Source of the DNA: Sporosarcina sp. Te-1
GTDB taxonomy: Bacteria > Bacillota > Bacilli > Bacillales_A > Planococcaceae
Length of the DNA: 64,000 bases
Reading direction: 5' to 3'
Assembly: GCF_017498505.1 (NCBI RefSeq)
Contig: NZ_CP071798.1
Span: 806,001 to 870,000, forward strand
Shown here: piece by piece, positions 10,392 through 19,912 of the stretch
How the letters are laid out: the number at the start of each line of letters is the position of its first letter
How positions within the stretch are numbered: the stretch's first letter is position 1
Notes under the pieces: model-generated
Database searches by the model: none
What the model saw: the letters and a program-made list of their open reading frames with translations, nothing else
What the model was told of the DNA's origin: nothing
Program-made: the position numbers and the translations under genes

Positions 10392-11041
10392 AAGCATTGT
10401 TGGACGTACAAATCCGTAAAAAGCTCTCTCATTTCGAATTGGATGTCGAGTTCACAGCACATAAGGAGATCATTGTATTATTTGGCCATTCCGGTTCAGG
10501 CAAAACAACGATTTTAAATTGTTTGGCAGGACTGGAGCAACCGGATGGCGGCAGGATTCGGTTAGGAGACAACTTATTGTTTCATGAGGGGAACTCTTTG
10601 CCGACACAAAAGAGGAAGGTAGGTTATTTATTCCAAGACTACGCTTTGTTTCCGCATTTGTCTGTCGAGAAAAACATTTGGTATGGGGTGCCCAAAAAGG
10701 AACGGCCCATAAAGAAAGCCGTTATTGAACAGTTGCTTGATGTTTTAGGCATCCACCATCTAATCGGGAAGTACCCGCATCAAATTTCGGGAGGCGAAAA
10801 ACAGCGGGTTGCCTTAGCGCGTGCACTTGCTACCGAACCTTCTTTACTGCTCCTTGATGAACCGCTATCCGCACTTGACGAGGAGACCAGATGGCAATGC
10901 CAAGAGGAATTGCTTCGTCTTCATCAACTGTGGAATGGCGTGCCGTTCCTGATTGTGACGCATGACAGGAAAGAGGCAGAAAAACTCGGTAACCGAATCC
11001 TTCATTTGGATAAAGGAAAGATTATCGACTTAGAGAAATAA
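10388..11041 (+). CDS. modC: Molybdate ABC transporter ATPase ModC (short form)
   Basis: 217 residues with Walker A GHSGSGKTT, Q-loop YLFQDYALFPHL, signature ISGGEKQRVALARAL and Walker B LLLDEPLSALD. It powers molybdate import. Classical ModC is about 350 residues with a C-terminal TOBE (molybdate-binding) domain; this protein stops after the ATPase, so anion sensing by ModC is absent. The GTG start at 10388 overlaps the modB stop codon by 4 nt. Confidence 0.92.
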   Translation: MKALLDVQIRKKLSHFELDVEFTAHKEIIVLFGHSGSGKTTILNCLAGLEQPDGGRIRLGDNLLFHEGNSLPTQKRKVGYLFQDYALFPHLSVEKNIWYGVPKKERPIKKAVIEQLLDVLGIHHLIGKYPHQISGGEKQRVALARALATEPSLLLLDEPLSALDEETRWQCQEELLRLHQLWNGVPFLIVTHDRKEAEKLGNRILHLDKGKIIDLEK

Positions 11042-11109
11042 GTCCGATTTAGACAAATGGAGCCATCTGAATAACCTGCGTATTCAATGTAATATGGTAT
11101 ATCGAAATC

Positions 11110-11158
11110 AAAAGGACACCTGCTCATGCACTCGACTAAATGAGCAGGTGTCCTTTTT
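11110..11158 (+). terminator. Terminator of modABC
   Basis: A 17- to 18-bp stem (arms starting at 11110 and 11140) carries A and T runs at its ends. It may also serve the convergent permease gene. Confidence 0.85.
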
Positions 11159-11197
11159 GAGATAGTACGAGGAACTACTTTTCACCTCGAATATAAG

Positions 11198-12010
11198 TTA
11201 AAAAATCTTGGACATCATCTGTATAATTAGTAAGCATGTAATGGTAAGTAATAATGACTTCGCTACTTTCAGTGAAACTTTAGGCAACACAACAAGTCCT
11301 AGTTGAGAGCCGATAATGGATCCGACAGCCATTACAATGGCATATGGCCATTGTAGGTATCCGGTTTGGTGAAATATAATAAATGCTCCTGTACAGCTTC
11401 CAAAAATCAAAACTCTTGTCAGTTGTACTGCTTTAACATATGTTTGTTGTTTATTCATGTAATATAAAATACTAAACGTGGAAGAGCCGGGTCCGAATCC
11501 TCCATCATAGGCTGCGATGGACAAGAGGAGGAAGGGCGTCAATCGATTTTTAGTTTCACTTTCATAACTTTGAGCAGTCCCGATCCAACCCGTATTGTTA
11601 ACGGTAACAACTAAAGCGATTATGAGGAGGATAATCGCAGTTATGTTCATTGTTTTATCTGAAAGATGAGTTGTAACGCAAGCCCCACCCATTCCTCCTA
11701 AAAAGGCTATAAAGACGGTTTGAATCATTCTCTTCATATTTAACTGCTTCTGACGTAAGAGATAATAGACACTTGAAAAAGCTGCTACTCCCGAGGAAAA
11801 TTTATTTGTCGCAATACTTGTCTGAATCGGAATCCCGGTCAACATCATCGCCGGAAGTGTAACCAACCCACCTCCCCCAGCCAAAGTTCCAACAAAAGAA
11901 GAACAGATAGCAATCATATAAAGAATCATCAATTGATAGTGTAAGGTGAAAGCAAATAATAAAAGGAGTGCCATGCTCAGCAAAAGACAGATCATCCATT
12001 GTTTTTTCAT
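11198..12010 (-). CDS. TauE/SafE family sulfite/organosulfonate permease
   Basis: 270 residues and about eight hydrophobic segments. The N-terminal repeat contains FVGTLAGGGGLVTLPAMML, and the second half has the partner motif (YDGGFGPGSSTFSILY), the hallmark of the TauE/SafE family. Members export sulfite or carry sulfonates and other small anions; the substrate here is unknown. AAGGAG precedes the ATG. The divergent LysR-type gene next door is the probable regulator. Confidence 0.9.
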   Translation of the reverse strand: MKKQWMICLLLSMALLLLFAFTLHYQLMILYMIAICSSFVGTLAGGGGLVTLPAMMLTGIPIQTSIATNKFSSGVAAFSSVYYLLRQKQLNMKRMIQTVFIAFLGGMGGACVTTHLSDKTMNITAIILLIIALVVTVNNTGWIGTAQSYESETKNRLTPFLLLSIAAYDGGFGPGSSTFSILYYMNKQQTYVKAVQLTRVLIFGSCTGAFIIFHQTGYLQWPYAIVMAVGSIIGSQLGLVVLPKVSLKVAKSLLLTITCLLIIQMMSKIF

Positions 12011-12030
12011 TTTGTTCTCCTTATTAATCG

Positions 12031-12102
12031 TTATCGATAATCAAAGGATATATACTTATTATTAATAAATCTAATATATGTTTTTAGATAACTCATAGAT
12101 TT
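12031..12102. promoter_or_regulatory. Candidate LysR-regulator operators in the divergent gap
   Basis: The gap holds a perfect palindrome TTATCGATAA (12031-12040) and a dyad AAATCTA (12067-12073) with TAGATTT (12096-12102). Their location between a LysR-type regulator and its likely target is suggestive. No binding data can be inferred. Confidence 0.35.
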
Positions 12103-12124
12103 AATTTATGAAAGGATGTCGATG

Positions 12125-13027
12125 ATGAATCTTCATGCCTTGCGGATCTTTAGTAAAGTTGCAGATTTCAAGAGTGTTACGAAAGCAGCCGATGCACTTA
12201 GAATTAGCCAGCCTGCGGTAACAGTTCAGATTAGAAATTTAGAAAAGGAAATTGGGTTAAGACTGATCGAAACGAAAGGAAGAGGGATTAAGCTGACAAA
12301 GGAAGGCGAGTACTTGAATTCGCAAGCTCAAAGCATTTTTAATATGGAACAAGATATTGAACGTAAGCTTGTCCACTTAAAGAATGGCGACATACAAGGA
12401 TTGCGAATCGCCTCCACCTATTTGCCGGCCAATTTCTTGTTACCTGTTTGGCTAGCAACATATAAAATGAAATTCCCCTCAGTTAAAGTGAATCTTTATA
12501 GCGGTAATTCGGATGAAGTAATAGAAAACTTACTTGATTACAAGTCAGATATTGCTTTTATCGTGAAGGAAGAATGGAATCACCCTGATCTATATCTTGA
12601 GCATTTAATGGATATCGACTTTTGGTTTGTAGTGCCACAAGGACATAAATACGAGGGGAAAGAAGTATCTTTATATGAATTGATGAGGGAACCTTTTTTG
12701 CTTAGAGAAGAAGGCAGCTCTACGCGAGACATCCTATTTTCATTATGCAAAATTCATAGCGTACCCCTTCCTGCTATCGGCTTGCAATATCACGGCCTAA
12801 ACGAATCAATTCGTTCTGTCGTTGCTGGATATGGTACAATGCTTGCACCGGCGCTAGCAGTCGAAGATTATGTAAAGCGAGGGGAAATAGGAAGAGTGAC
12901 GGTTCACGGAATTGAAGTAAGACGCCCTGTTTACATATGCAGCCGGAAAAGAGATAAGGAATACAGCGATAACCTCCATAGATTTATTGATTATGTGAAA
13001 AGTAGCCATCATGATGATCCAGTCTGA
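12125..13027 (+). CDS. LysR-type transcriptional regulator
   Basis: About 300 residues. The N-terminal winged helix (LHALRIFSKVADFKSVTKAADALRISQPAVT...) is followed by a LysR substrate-binding fold through the C-terminus, of the CysB/CbbR-like sulfur- or carbon-responsive type. It probably controls the divergent TauE/SafE permease and itself. ATGs at 12116, 12122 and 12125 are all in frame; 12125 has the best spacing (8 nt) from AAAGGA. Confidence 0.92.
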   Translation: MNLHALRIFSKVADFKSVTKAADALRISQPAVTVQIRNLEKEIGLRLIETKGRGIKLTKEGEYLNSQAQSIFNMEQDIERKLVHLKNGDIQGLRIASTYLPANFLLPVWLATYKMKFPSVKVNLYSGNSDEVIENLLDYKSDIAFIVKEEWNHPDLYLEHLMDIDFWFVVPQGHKYEGKEVSLYELMREPFLLREEGSSTRDILFSLCKIHSVPLPAIGLQYHGLNESIRSVVAGYGTMLAPALAVEDYVKRGEIGRVTVHGIEVRRPVYICSRKRDKEYSDNLHRFIDYVKSSHHDDPV

Positions 13028-13114
13028 TGGCTTATCATCTTACAAATACGTCTCCTGTATGTTGCCTGAAGTGGTATAACAGTTGAATAGAAAAAAGATG
13101 TTCTTGAGGTATGT

Positions 13115-13522
13115 TCACCACCCCAAGACCATCCGGAGATGACAGCAATTACTTTGAGAATCATTGTTCGCAAAATCAATCCGCAGCCCATCTGGTGTAT
13201 AGAGCAGCTGATACGAGACGGTAATGCCGGTAGAGCGGATTAGACGATCTACCTCGGATTTGTTTGAAGCTTGAGCCGCTTCCATCAGCTGTCGTGCAAA
13301 TTGATCCGATGCAACGATGCTCCGGGTGAATAGATCGGCCTGTTTAATGATTTCTTGATATCGGCGGGCAGACAAATTGAATCTCTTAATATCGACCGGT
13401 GGGAATGGATCATCCTGTCCACGCTGTTGGATCGCCAAGTATGTTGGTCTGAAGGCCGATTGATATGGATGTTGAATAGGTTGCGCTGTATAAGGGGCAT
13501 ATGGATGTGGATAGAAAACCAT
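13115..13522 (-). CDS. Hypothetical protein with Tyr/Pro-rich N-terminus
   Basis: About 135 residues. The first 40 are rich in Pro, Tyr and Gln (MVFYPHPYAPYTAQPIQHPY), like some spore-associated proteins. The rest is a predicted helical region (SARRYQEIIKQADLF...) and a short Cys-containing tail (NCCHL). I do not recognise the family. AGGAGG lies 7 nt before the ATG at 13522; two upstream starts overlap that site. A spore role is only a guess from composition. Confidence 0.7.
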   Translation of the reverse strand: MVFYPHPYAPYTAQPIQHPYQSAFRPTYLAIQQRGQDDPFPPVDIKRFNLSARRYQEIIKQADLFTRSIVASDQFARQLMEAAQASNKSEVDRLIRSTGITVSYQLLYTPDGLRIDFANNDSQSNCCHLRMVLGW

Positions 13523-13644
13523 AGGCATTCCTCCTATCACGGAATCTCTTCTAGCATATGAGGAGGAAGGAAGTTTCGTGTTTGAGAACTTACCAGCGGA
13601 AAAGACGTCTATTAGTATGATAAATGCTCGCGAGGGTGAAAGGT

Positions 13645-14346
13645 ATGCATAGAGATAGTTTCACGATGTTTTCCGCCACACATGTGAGTGTGATTTGTAT
13701 GTTTCTAATTTTGATTGGATGGTTATATGTGAGCCGAAAGCGCCTGCGTACTAAAGTGACGAATTTACGGGGGGTGGAACGTTCGTTCGGTTTCATGCTG
13801 CTGCTGTTTGAAATTGGTTTTCACTTATGGATGGCCGGAACGGGGCGTTGGCGACTGCAAGATTCATTGCCTTTAGAACTATGCAGCATTTCATTGGTCG
13901 CCACAATCCTCCTGCTCTGGACCGGCAAGCATTCGATTGCCAATTTCGTCATTTTTGCCGGCATCGGCGGGGCGATTCAAGCAATGATCACACCTGTATT
14001 AGATCTGGATTTTCCTCATTTCCGGTTTTTTCACTTTTTTATTACTCATGCGGGGATCATCTTGACAGGATTGTACTTTGTCTGGGTGCGAGGCTATACA
14101 CCGACCTTGAAAGGTGTCTTTCAGGCATTCTTTTTGTTAAATGTTCTGTTGCCTCTTATCCTATTCATTAATAAGAAAGTGGAAGGGAACTACATGTTCT
14201 TGGCCCGCAAACCTCTCAACGGTAGTTTGCTCGACTATTTAGGCCCGTATCCTTGGTATATCGCTTCATTGGAAGCAGTAGCCCTCGGCATGTTTTTAGT
14301 GATATGGCTGTTGCTTAGAGACAAAAGCAAATTGGGGCCTTCCTGA
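13645..14346 (+). CDS. YwaF-like integral membrane protein (TIGR02206 family)
   Basis: About 233 residues with six to seven hydrophobic helices. The family pattern is visible: FEIGFHLWMAGTGRWRLQDS, LPLELCSISL, and paired His/Phe-rich segments (FPHFRFFHFFITHAGII). The function of the family is unknown. Start is the ATG at 13645, 6 nt after GAGGGTG. It diverges from the Tyr/Pro-rich protein gene and ends before a small-protein gene. Confidence 0.85.
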   Translation: MHRDSFTMFSATHVSVICMFLILIGWLYVSRKRLRTKVTNLRGVERSFGFMLLLFEIGFHLWMAGTGRWRLQDSLPLELCSISLVATILLLWTGKHSIANFVIFAGIGGAIQAMITPVLDLDFPHFRFFHFFITHAGIILTGLYFVWVRGYTPTLKGVFQAFFLLNVLLPLILFINKKVEGNYMFLARKPLNGSLLDYLGPYPWYIASLEAVALGMFLVIWLLLRDKSKLGPS

Positions 14347-14437
14347 CTGAATTTACATGCTATTTCCTTTTTTGACTAGACAGACGATTTGAATCAATGG
14401 TAAAATCTATTAACCAAGCACGAGGGAGGAAGCCCGA

Positions 14438-14629
14438 ATGTCAACTACACCAGACAATCAAGAAAAGACGAAAATGAGTTTGAAAGATGCTGTGAAACAG
14501 CAATTGGAAGCGAAGAAGAATAAAGCCAACCCAAATCGATCCACAGGAAATTCTATTCAACAAACACCGAAAATGAAAAGCCAGCAAGCGAAAAAAGTAT
14601 CGCAATCCCGAAGAAAAATGGGAGTGTAA
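14438..14629 (+). CDS. Small basic hypothetical protein
   Basis: A 63-residue, very hydrophilic Lys/Gln/Ser-rich protein (MSTTPDNQEKTKMSLKDAVKQ...), probably disordered. GGGAGGAAG sits at the right distance from the ATG, and a terminator follows at 14698. Function is unknown; nucleic-acid binding is possible from charge alone. Confidence 0.65.
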   Translation: MSTTPDNQEKTKMSLKDAVKQQLEAKKNKANPNRSTGNSIQQTPKMKSQQAKKVSQSRRKMGV

Positions 14630-14697
14630 CAATTGCTGGTTCTCCGGCACGAAGCCCAGCCTGCTATCAGTTGCAGGCGGATGATAGAGAGACAGAA

Positions 14698-14735
14698 CAA
14701 AGCGACGGATAAACGTATGTTTTCACGTCGCTTTT
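14698..14735 (+). terminator. Terminator after the small basic protein gene
   Basis: AAAGCGACG (14699-14707) pairs with CGTCGCTTT (14726-14734), followed by T. Confidence 0.7.
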
Positions 14736-14794
14736 GCGTTTTTGCTTGTTTATCAGTAAGCATCACTATGTGGCGAGGGAAGGGGTAGTCAATA

Positions 14795-15226
14795 TTGAAA
14801 GAACGTATCATCGAATTACAGTCAGTCGAGGAGCTGTTAAAAGGGTTTCCGGTCATGCGTCAATTACGGACGCACCTGTCGGAGGAATCGTATCTCGCAC
14901 TCGTTTTGGAGGCACAGGAGACAATGAACTATCGCCAGCACGCTTTGCTCATCGATGGCAGGATGGTCTCGATCATCGGTTGGATGCCAATGACGACGCT
15001 TTATTATGGCCAGTATATTTGGGTTTGCGATCTGGTGACCGACACTGCTGTTCGCTCCAATGGATATGGAGAAAAGCTGCTCGAATTTACTCATGAATTG
15101 GCCGTAGAAATGGGGTATGGCACTGTCGCTCTATCTTCCGGTTTACAGCGACTTGAGGCCCATCGATTCTATGAAGAGAAGATGGGTTACGAGAAAGCGA
15201 GTTATGTGTTCAAATGGGAACGATGA
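14795..15226 (+). CDS. GNAT family N-acetyltransferase
   Basis: 143 residues. The acetyl-CoA binding motif is visible as VCDLVTDTAVRSNGYGEKLLEF (residues about 80-100; V-x-x-x-x-R-x-x-G-x-G/A form), and the C-terminal beta-bulge region (LEAHRFYEEKMGYEKASYVF) is typical. It probably acetylates a small molecule or protein amine; the substrate is unknown. It appears to start at TTG (14795) behind a purine-rich GAGGGAAGGGG. fni follows 90 nt downstream. Confidence 0.85.
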   Translation: MKERIIELQSVEELLKGFPVMRQLRTHLSEESYLALVLEAQETMNYRQHALLIDGRMVSIIGWMPMTTLYYGQYIWVCDLVTDTAVRSNGYGEKLLEFTHELAVEMGYGTVALSSGLQRLEAHRFYEEKMGYEKASYVFKWER

Positions 15227-15315
15227 TAAGTCATTTAGGTGAATAAAAGAAGGCAATCGCCTATACTTAGATGGGGCCAGAAGAATTGAATGCGTGGCGG
15301 GAAGGCGGAAGAAAT

Positions 15316-16347
15316 GTGACGGAGGCAATCCATAAAAGAAAATCGGAACATATTAGCATCACTCTAAACGAAAAAGTGACGGGCACGAATATCACGACCG
15401 GGTTGGAACGGGTCGTATTCATACATAATGCTTTACCTGAGATGGACTTCGACTCCATTGAATTGAATAGCACATTTGTGGAAACAGTTTGTGAAAAACC
15501 ATTTCTTATTAGCTCCATGACAGGCGGCGCCGCATTTGCAGAAACGATCAACCGTAATTTGGCGATGGCCGCAGAACAACAGGGCTGGGTACTGGCTTTA
15601 GGCTCCATGCGGGCGCTGATCGAAAGTGAACACCACCGGGAATCGTTTCAGGTGAGGAAATATGCACCGAACGTACCGATCATCGCTAATCTGGGAGCAG
15701 TGCAGCTGAATTACGGTTTTGGGACAGATGAATGCAGGCGGATTATCGAAATGAGCGAAGCAGATGCACTTGTTCTTCATTTGAACAGTATCCAGGAAGT
15801 GATCCAGCCTGACGGCAATACAAATTTTAAATCACTCCTTGAAAAGATTGAAATCTTGTGTCAAGCTCTGCATGTGCCTGTCGGGATAAAAGAAGTCGGT
15901 TGGGGAATTGATGGAGAGACGGCAAGAAGATTATGCGATGCAGGCGTCCAATTCATCGACGTCGCCGGCGCAGGCGGTACGTCTTGGAGCCAGGTGGAGA
16001 AATATCGGGCTGCGGATCCTATTAAACGAAAGGCGGCTGAGACGTTCAGCGGATGGGGGATTCCGACAGCAGACAGTATTTTGTCAGTTCGGCAGCACGT
16101 AGGAGAGGAGCGAACGGTCATTGGCAGCGGCGGCATGCATACGGGACTGGATGCAGCGAAGTCAATCGCTCTTGGCGCAAACCTCGTCGGTTTCGGAAAA
16201 TCGATTCTGCACGAAGCGACACAATCGGTTGAAGAGGTATTGCGAGTCATGCAGACGATTGAATTAGAGCTGAAAATGGCGATGTTCGGCATTGGGGCAT
16301 CCTCATTGGATGAATTACAACAGACCGATCGCGTTCGTTTCATATAA
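15316..16347 (+). CDS. fni: Type 2 isopentenyl-diphosphate delta-isomerase
   Basis: 343 residues, an FMN- and NAD(P)H-dependent TIM barrel that interconverts IPP and DMAPP for isoprenoid synthesis. Visible family features: FLISSMTGG near residue 75, QQGWVLALGSMRALIE, NLGAVQLNYG, HLNSIQEVIQPDGNTNF, GIKEVGWG and GGTSW, with a C-terminal GSGGMHTGLDAAKSIALGA phosphate-binding loop. I chose the GTG at 15316 (7 nt after GAAGGCGG) because an upstream ATG at 15271 would add 15 atypical residues. It ends at a bidirectional terminator facing ribH. Confidence 0.94.
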   Translation: MTEAIHKRKSEHISITLNEKVTGTNITTGLERVVFIHNALPEMDFDSIELNSTFVETVCEKPFLISSMTGGAAFAETINRNLAMAAEQQGWVLALGSMRALIESEHHRESFQVRKYAPNVPIIANLGAVQLNYGFGTDECRRIIEMSEADALVLHLNSIQEVIQPDGNTNFKSLLEKIEILCQALHVPVGIKEVGWGIDGETARRLCDAGVQFIDVAGAGGTSWSQVEKYRAADPIKRKAAETFSGWGIPTADSILSVRQHVGEERTVIGSGGMHTGLDAAKSIALGANLVGFGKSILHEATQSVEEVLRVMQTIELELKMAMFGIGASSLDELQQTDRVRFI

Positions 16348-16361
16348 GTCATGGAAATATC

Positions 16362-16402
16362 AACGAAGACAGCCATTCTCTAATGACTGTCTTCGTTTTT
16401 TC
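16362..16402. terminator. Bidirectional terminator between fni and ribH
   Basis: AACGAAGACAG (16362-16372) and CTGTCTTCGTT (16387-16397) form an 11-bp stem with further inner pairing and a following T run. Confidence 0.82.
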
Positions 16403-16419
16403 AATATCCACTCAACGCC

Positions 16420-16893
16420 TTACTGGTTAGTTATCTGTTTCATCAGATTGCCCATTTCAATTGCAGAGGTTCCTGCATCCCAGCCCTTGTTTCCAGCCTT
16501 CGTACCCGCTCTCTCTATCGCTTGTTCAATGGAATCGGTTGTTATTACCCCGAAAATGACCGGAATCCCTTCGGATAAATTGATTGCAGAAATCCCTTTC
16601 GCGACTTCGTTGCATACATAGTCAAAATGGGGAGTAGACCCTCTAATGACAGTACCTAATGCAATGACAGCATCATACTTTTTGGAAGCCGCCAACTGTT
16701 TCGCGACAAGCGGAATTTCGAAAGCCCCAGGTACCCAGGCGACATCCACATCTTCTTGCTGCACACCATGTCTCCGCAACGCATCTTCCGCGCCGCTCAG
16801 CAGCTTACCAGTAATAAATTCATTGAAACGTGAAACGACAATTCCTATTTTCAGTCCAGATCCTATTAAATGGCCTTCATATGTTGTACTCAT
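16420..16893 (-). CDS. ribH: 6,7-dimethyl-8-ribityllumazine synthase
   Basis: 157 residues. Signatures include [45 protein letters not shown] (with the catalytic His) and [20 protein letters not shown]. It condenses the RibA/RibD-derived pyrimidine with the RibB product, as an oligomeric shell. Start is the ATG at 16893, 8 nt after GGAGG; the reading from 16914 overlaps ribBA. It is the last gene of the riboflavin operon. Confidence 0.96.
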   Translation of the reverse strand: MSTTYEGHLIGSGLKIGIVVSRFNEFITGKLLSGAEDALRRHGVQQEDVDVAWVPGAFEIPLVAKQLAASKKYDAVIALGTVIRGSTPHFDYVCNEVAKGISAINLSEGIPVIFGVITTDSIEQAIERAGTKAGNKGWDAGTSAIEMGNLMKQITNQ

Positions 16894-16906
16894 TCCATTC
16901 GCCTCC

Positions 16907-18109
16907 TCAAGCATTCAGTAAATGACCGAGTTTTTGTTTTTTGGTTTCCATGTAAGCGTAATTTTCTTCCCGGATCGGCAATTCGATTGGAATGCGTTCG
17001 CGAACCGTAATTCCGTAGGACGACAGGGCATCCATCTTTCGAGGATTATTTGTCAGCAAATCAATCGTCGTAACCCCTAAATCCCGTAATATTTGGGCGC
17101 ATTGGAAATAGTCCCGTTCATCGTCCTTGAACCCTAACCTTTCATTCGCTTCCACCGTATCCATACCTTGTTCCTGTAGTTGATACGCCTTGAATTTATT
17201 CACAAGGCCAATGCCTCGTCCTTCCTGGCGCATATAGAGCAAGATGCCTGTCCCGGCTTCTTCGATCTGCCGGAGAGCAGCTTGAAGCTGTGGGCCGCAA
17301 TCACATCGGTACGATCCAAATATGTCCCCGGTCATACATTCAGAGTGGATCCGGACGAGAGGGGCATCCATCTCATCGGGTTTGCCTTTCACAAGCGCTA
17401 CATGTTCACGGCCCGTCAATGTTTCGATATAAGCTGTCGCTTTAAAGTGACCGAACGATGTGGGCAATTCGATATCGACAATGCGTTCCATGAGTTTGTC
17501 ATGTTTTTTTCGGTAGGCGATCAATTGTTCGATTGTCAAAATTACAAGATCGAAACGTTGCGCAAGTTCAGTTAGTTGCTTGCCGCGAGCCATCGAGCCA
17601 TCTTCGTTCATAATTTCACAAATGACGCCTGCTTTATTGGAACCAGCAAGCACTGCCAAATCCACCGCGGCCTCCGTATGGCCTGCCCTACGCAGGACAC
17701 CGCCATCCTTTGCGATTAACGGAAAAATATGTCCCGGTTGTCTGAAATCAGATAGGGAAGCATGCGGTTCAATCATCTTCATAATCGTCTCTGACCGTTC
17801 GAAAGCAGAGATGCCTGTATGGGAGCCGGCATGATCTATACTCACCGTGAAAGCCGTCCCGTGTGTGTCTGTATTGTTTTGAACCATAGGAGTTAATCCA
17901 AGCTGCTGTGCCAGTGACTCAGCAACAGGTACACATATCAATCCACGCCCTTCTGTTGCCATAAAGTTGATCATCTCAGGTGTGGCAAATTCAGCAAGCG
18001 CTACAAAATCACCTTCGTTCTCGCGGTCTTCATCATCAACAACGATAATAGGCTTACCGCGTTTCAATTCAGTAATTGCAGTTTCAACTGTAGTATACAT
18101 TGTCATCAT
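16907..18109 (-). CDS. ribBA: Bifunctional DHBP synthase / GTP cyclohydrolase II
   Basis: About 400 residues. The N-terminal RibB half (1-200) has [21 protein letters not shown] and [10 protein letters not shown]. The C-terminal RibA half has the zinc site [20 protein letters not shown], then [12 protein letters not shown] and DLLTNNPRK. It makes both starting compounds of riboflavin, from ribulose-5-phosphate and GTP. Three in-frame ATGs lie at 18109, 18106 and 18100 behind AAGGAT; the exact start is uncertain. It begins 4 nt after ribE. Confidence 0.97.
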   Translation of the reverse strand: MMTMYTTVETAITELKRGKPIIVVDDEDRENEGDFVALAEFATPEMINFMATEGRGLICVPVAESLAQQLGLTPMVQNNTDTHGTAFTVSIDHAGSHTGISAFERSETIMKMIEPHASLSDFRQPGHIFPLIAKDGGVLRRAGHTEAAVDLAVLAGSNKAGVICEIMNEDGSMARGKQLTELAQRFDLVILTIEQLIAYRKKHDKLMERIVDIELPTSFGHFKATAYIETLTGREHVALVKGKPDEMDAPLVRIHSECMTGDIFGSYRCDCGPQLQAALRQIEEAGTGILLYMRQEGRGIGLVNKFKAYQLQEQGMDTVEANERLGFKDDERDYFQCAQILRDLGVTTIDLLTNNPRKMDALSSYGITVRERIPIELPIREENYAYMETKKQKLGHLLNA

Positions 18110-18113
18110 ATCC

Positions 18114-18767
18114 TTACTTTAAAAATCCGTTAGCGGCCAATATGTCCATTGACAAGCCGCCTCCCAGTGTTTCCTGATGTCGTTTGAAGATCAATCGATC
18201 CATATATTTAACGAGTATGTCACATTCGATATTCACCTTGGCTCCAACCTTTTTTCGGCCGATCTGTGAATCTTTTTGTGTTGCAGGGATCAAAGATATG
18301 GTAAACGTATCGTTCTTAACTGCAAAAATAGTCAATGATGTACCATCAATTGCAATCGATCCTTTTTCCATAATGTAAGGCAGCAGTTCACGTTGCGTAC
18401 GAATCTCCACATATACTGCGTTCGAGGCAGGCCTGATGGACACGATTTCACCGACCTGATCAACATGACCTGAGACAAAGTGGCCACCAAAACGTCCGTT
18501 TGCGGAAATGGCACGCTCTAAATTTACGTGGCTGCCCGGTTTCATTGCAGAGAGGGTGGTGGAAGCAAACGTTTCCGGCATGACGTCCGCACGGAAAAAG
18601 GTTGATGTAAATTCAACGACCGTAAGACAGACACCATCCACGGCGATACTATCTCCTTTGGCCACGTCTTCCAGCACCTTTGTACAACTTACTGCCAATT
18701 GCATGGAGCGATGGCCATGTTGGACTTCTTTTATTACGCCAACTTCTTCTATGATCCCAGTAAACAA
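18114..18767 (-). CDS. ribE: Riboflavin synthase, alpha chain
   Basis: 217 residues made of two similar lumazine-binding barrels. The first begins [10 protein letters not shown] and contains VDGVCLTV and [11 protein letters not shown]; the second repeats with IDGTSLTI. It dismutates two lumazine molecules to give riboflavin. Start is TTG at 18767, with AAGGAGGT 9 nt upstream, and it overlaps the ribD end by 19 nt. The normal C-terminus is slightly extended but not unusual. Confidence 0.95.
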   Translation of the reverse strand: MFTGIIEEVGVIKEVQHGHRSMQLAVSCTKVLEDVAKGDSIAVDGVCLTVVEFTSTFFRADVMPETFASTTLSAMKPGSHVNLERAISANGRFGGHFVSGHVDQVGEIVSIRPASNAVYVEIRTQRELLPYIMEKGSIAIDGTSLTIFAVKNDTFTISLIPATQKDSQIGRKKVGAKVNIECDILVKYMDRLIFKRHQETLGGGLSMDILAANGFLK

Positions 18768-19852
18768 GGAGCTGACACCTCCTTAGAAAAGCTGGCGTGC
18801 AATCGGATGTCATGTCCGATTTGCTTCACACTAAGTATTTGCAGAAGCTCAGATTCGGAGATGTACGATCTTCCTTTATTTTCAAATAGGGAAGGGCCAT
18901 TGCCTACTAACTTCGGAGCCATATACAAATAAAGTTCTTGCGCAAGTTCCCGGTCAATGAAACTTGAGTGCACCTGGCTACCGCCTTCAACAAGAACAGT
19001 CATGACACTCATTTTTGCCAGACGGGTCAATACTTCTTCCAGAAAATCAGCATGCTCAGGAATGGTTTCTACATGAACAAGCGGGAACTCCCGAAAGGCA
19101 TCAATATTTTTTGCACTATCTAGCGTAAACAAGATAGTTTGTACTGCGTTGTCGGTTATGACGTGCGCCGTTTTCGGCGTCCTCAGACGACGATCTAAAA
19201 TAATTCGAATTGGATTCTTTCCACCATGGGGCAAACGGGTGGTGAGGAAAGGGTTATCTTGAAGAATGGTTTGTACGCCAACTAGAATTGCGTCATGGGT
19301 ATGGCGGAGGTGATGGACATCCAGTCGTGCCTGCTCAGATGTAATCCATTTGCTGTCCCCATGCTGCGTCGCTAATCGGCCATCCAAAGTGACAGCCGCC
19401 TTTAACGTGACGTACGGTTTTTGATTTTGGATATAATGAAAAAATGCCCGGTTGCTGAAATCTGCCTCTTTGCTTGGAATCATAGTAACTTCTATACCTG
19501 CATTTCTAAGAAGCCCGATACCTTTGCCGCTGACGGCAGGATTCGGGTCGATTGATGCAATGAAAACACGGCGTATTCCGCTCGCAATAATTGCCTCCGT
19601 GCAGGGAGGCGTTTTGCCTGTATGGGCACAAGGCTCTAACGTGACATAGAGGTCGGCGCCATAAGCCAATTCTCCTGCCATCCTAAGTGCGTGGACCTCG
19701 GCGTGCGGTGTCCCAGCCTTCACATGAAAGCCTGTACCGACAACTTGTCCATCTGCAACACAAACAGCCCCGACAATTGGGTTCGGAGAGGTTTGCCCTG
19801 TGGCAGTGCGTGCCAACTGGACTGCAAGCTTCATATAATCATCATGTTCCAT
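18749..19852 (-). CDS. ribD: Bifunctional diaminohydroxyphosphoribosylaminopyrimidine deaminase / uracil reductase
   Basis: About 368 residues. The deaminase part has the zinc motif HAEVHALRMAG and LEPCAHTGKTPPCTEAI. The reductase part starts near residue 145 (YVTLKAAVTLDGRLAT) and has VLVEGGSQVHSSFI. It carries out steps 2 and 3 of riboflavin synthesis. Start is the ATG at 19852 behind GAGGGGG; the upstream part of the longer reading is the riboswitch. It is the first gene of ribD-ribE-ribBA-ribH. Confidence 0.96.
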   Translation of the reverse strand: MEHDDYMKLAVQLARTATGQTSPNPIVGAVCVADGQVVGTGFHVKAGTPHAEVHALRMAGELAYGADLYVTLEPCAHTGKTPPCTEAIIASGIRRVFIASIDPNPAVSGKGIGLLRNAGIEVTMIPSKEADFSNRAFFHYIQNQKPYVTLKAAVTLDGRLATQHGDSKWITSEQARLDVHHLRHTHDAILVGVQTILQDNPFLTTRLPHGGKNPIRIILDRRLRTPKTAHVITDNAVQTILFTLDSAKNIDAFREFPLVHVETIPEHADFLEEVLTRLAKMSVMTVLVEGGSQVHSSFIDRELAQELYLYMAPKLVGNGPSLFENKGRSYISESELLQILSVKQIGHDIRLHASFSKEVSAPCLLGS

Positions 19853-19860
19853 GTCATTCC

Positions 19861-19880
19861 CCCTCTCAATTAAGAAAGGG
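19861..19880 (-). promoter_or_regulatory. Hairpin that hides the ribD ribosome-binding site
   Basis: On the mRNA, CCCUUUC pairs with GAGAGGG (7 bp, one G-U, 6-nt loop), and the right arm is part of the ribD Shine-Dalgarno site. No terminator with a T run was found between the riboswitch and ribD, so control at translation initiation seems likely. Confidence 0.55.
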
Positions 19881-19912
19881 CAGATCAATAAGGGCATAGC
19901 AGCAATCTCTAC

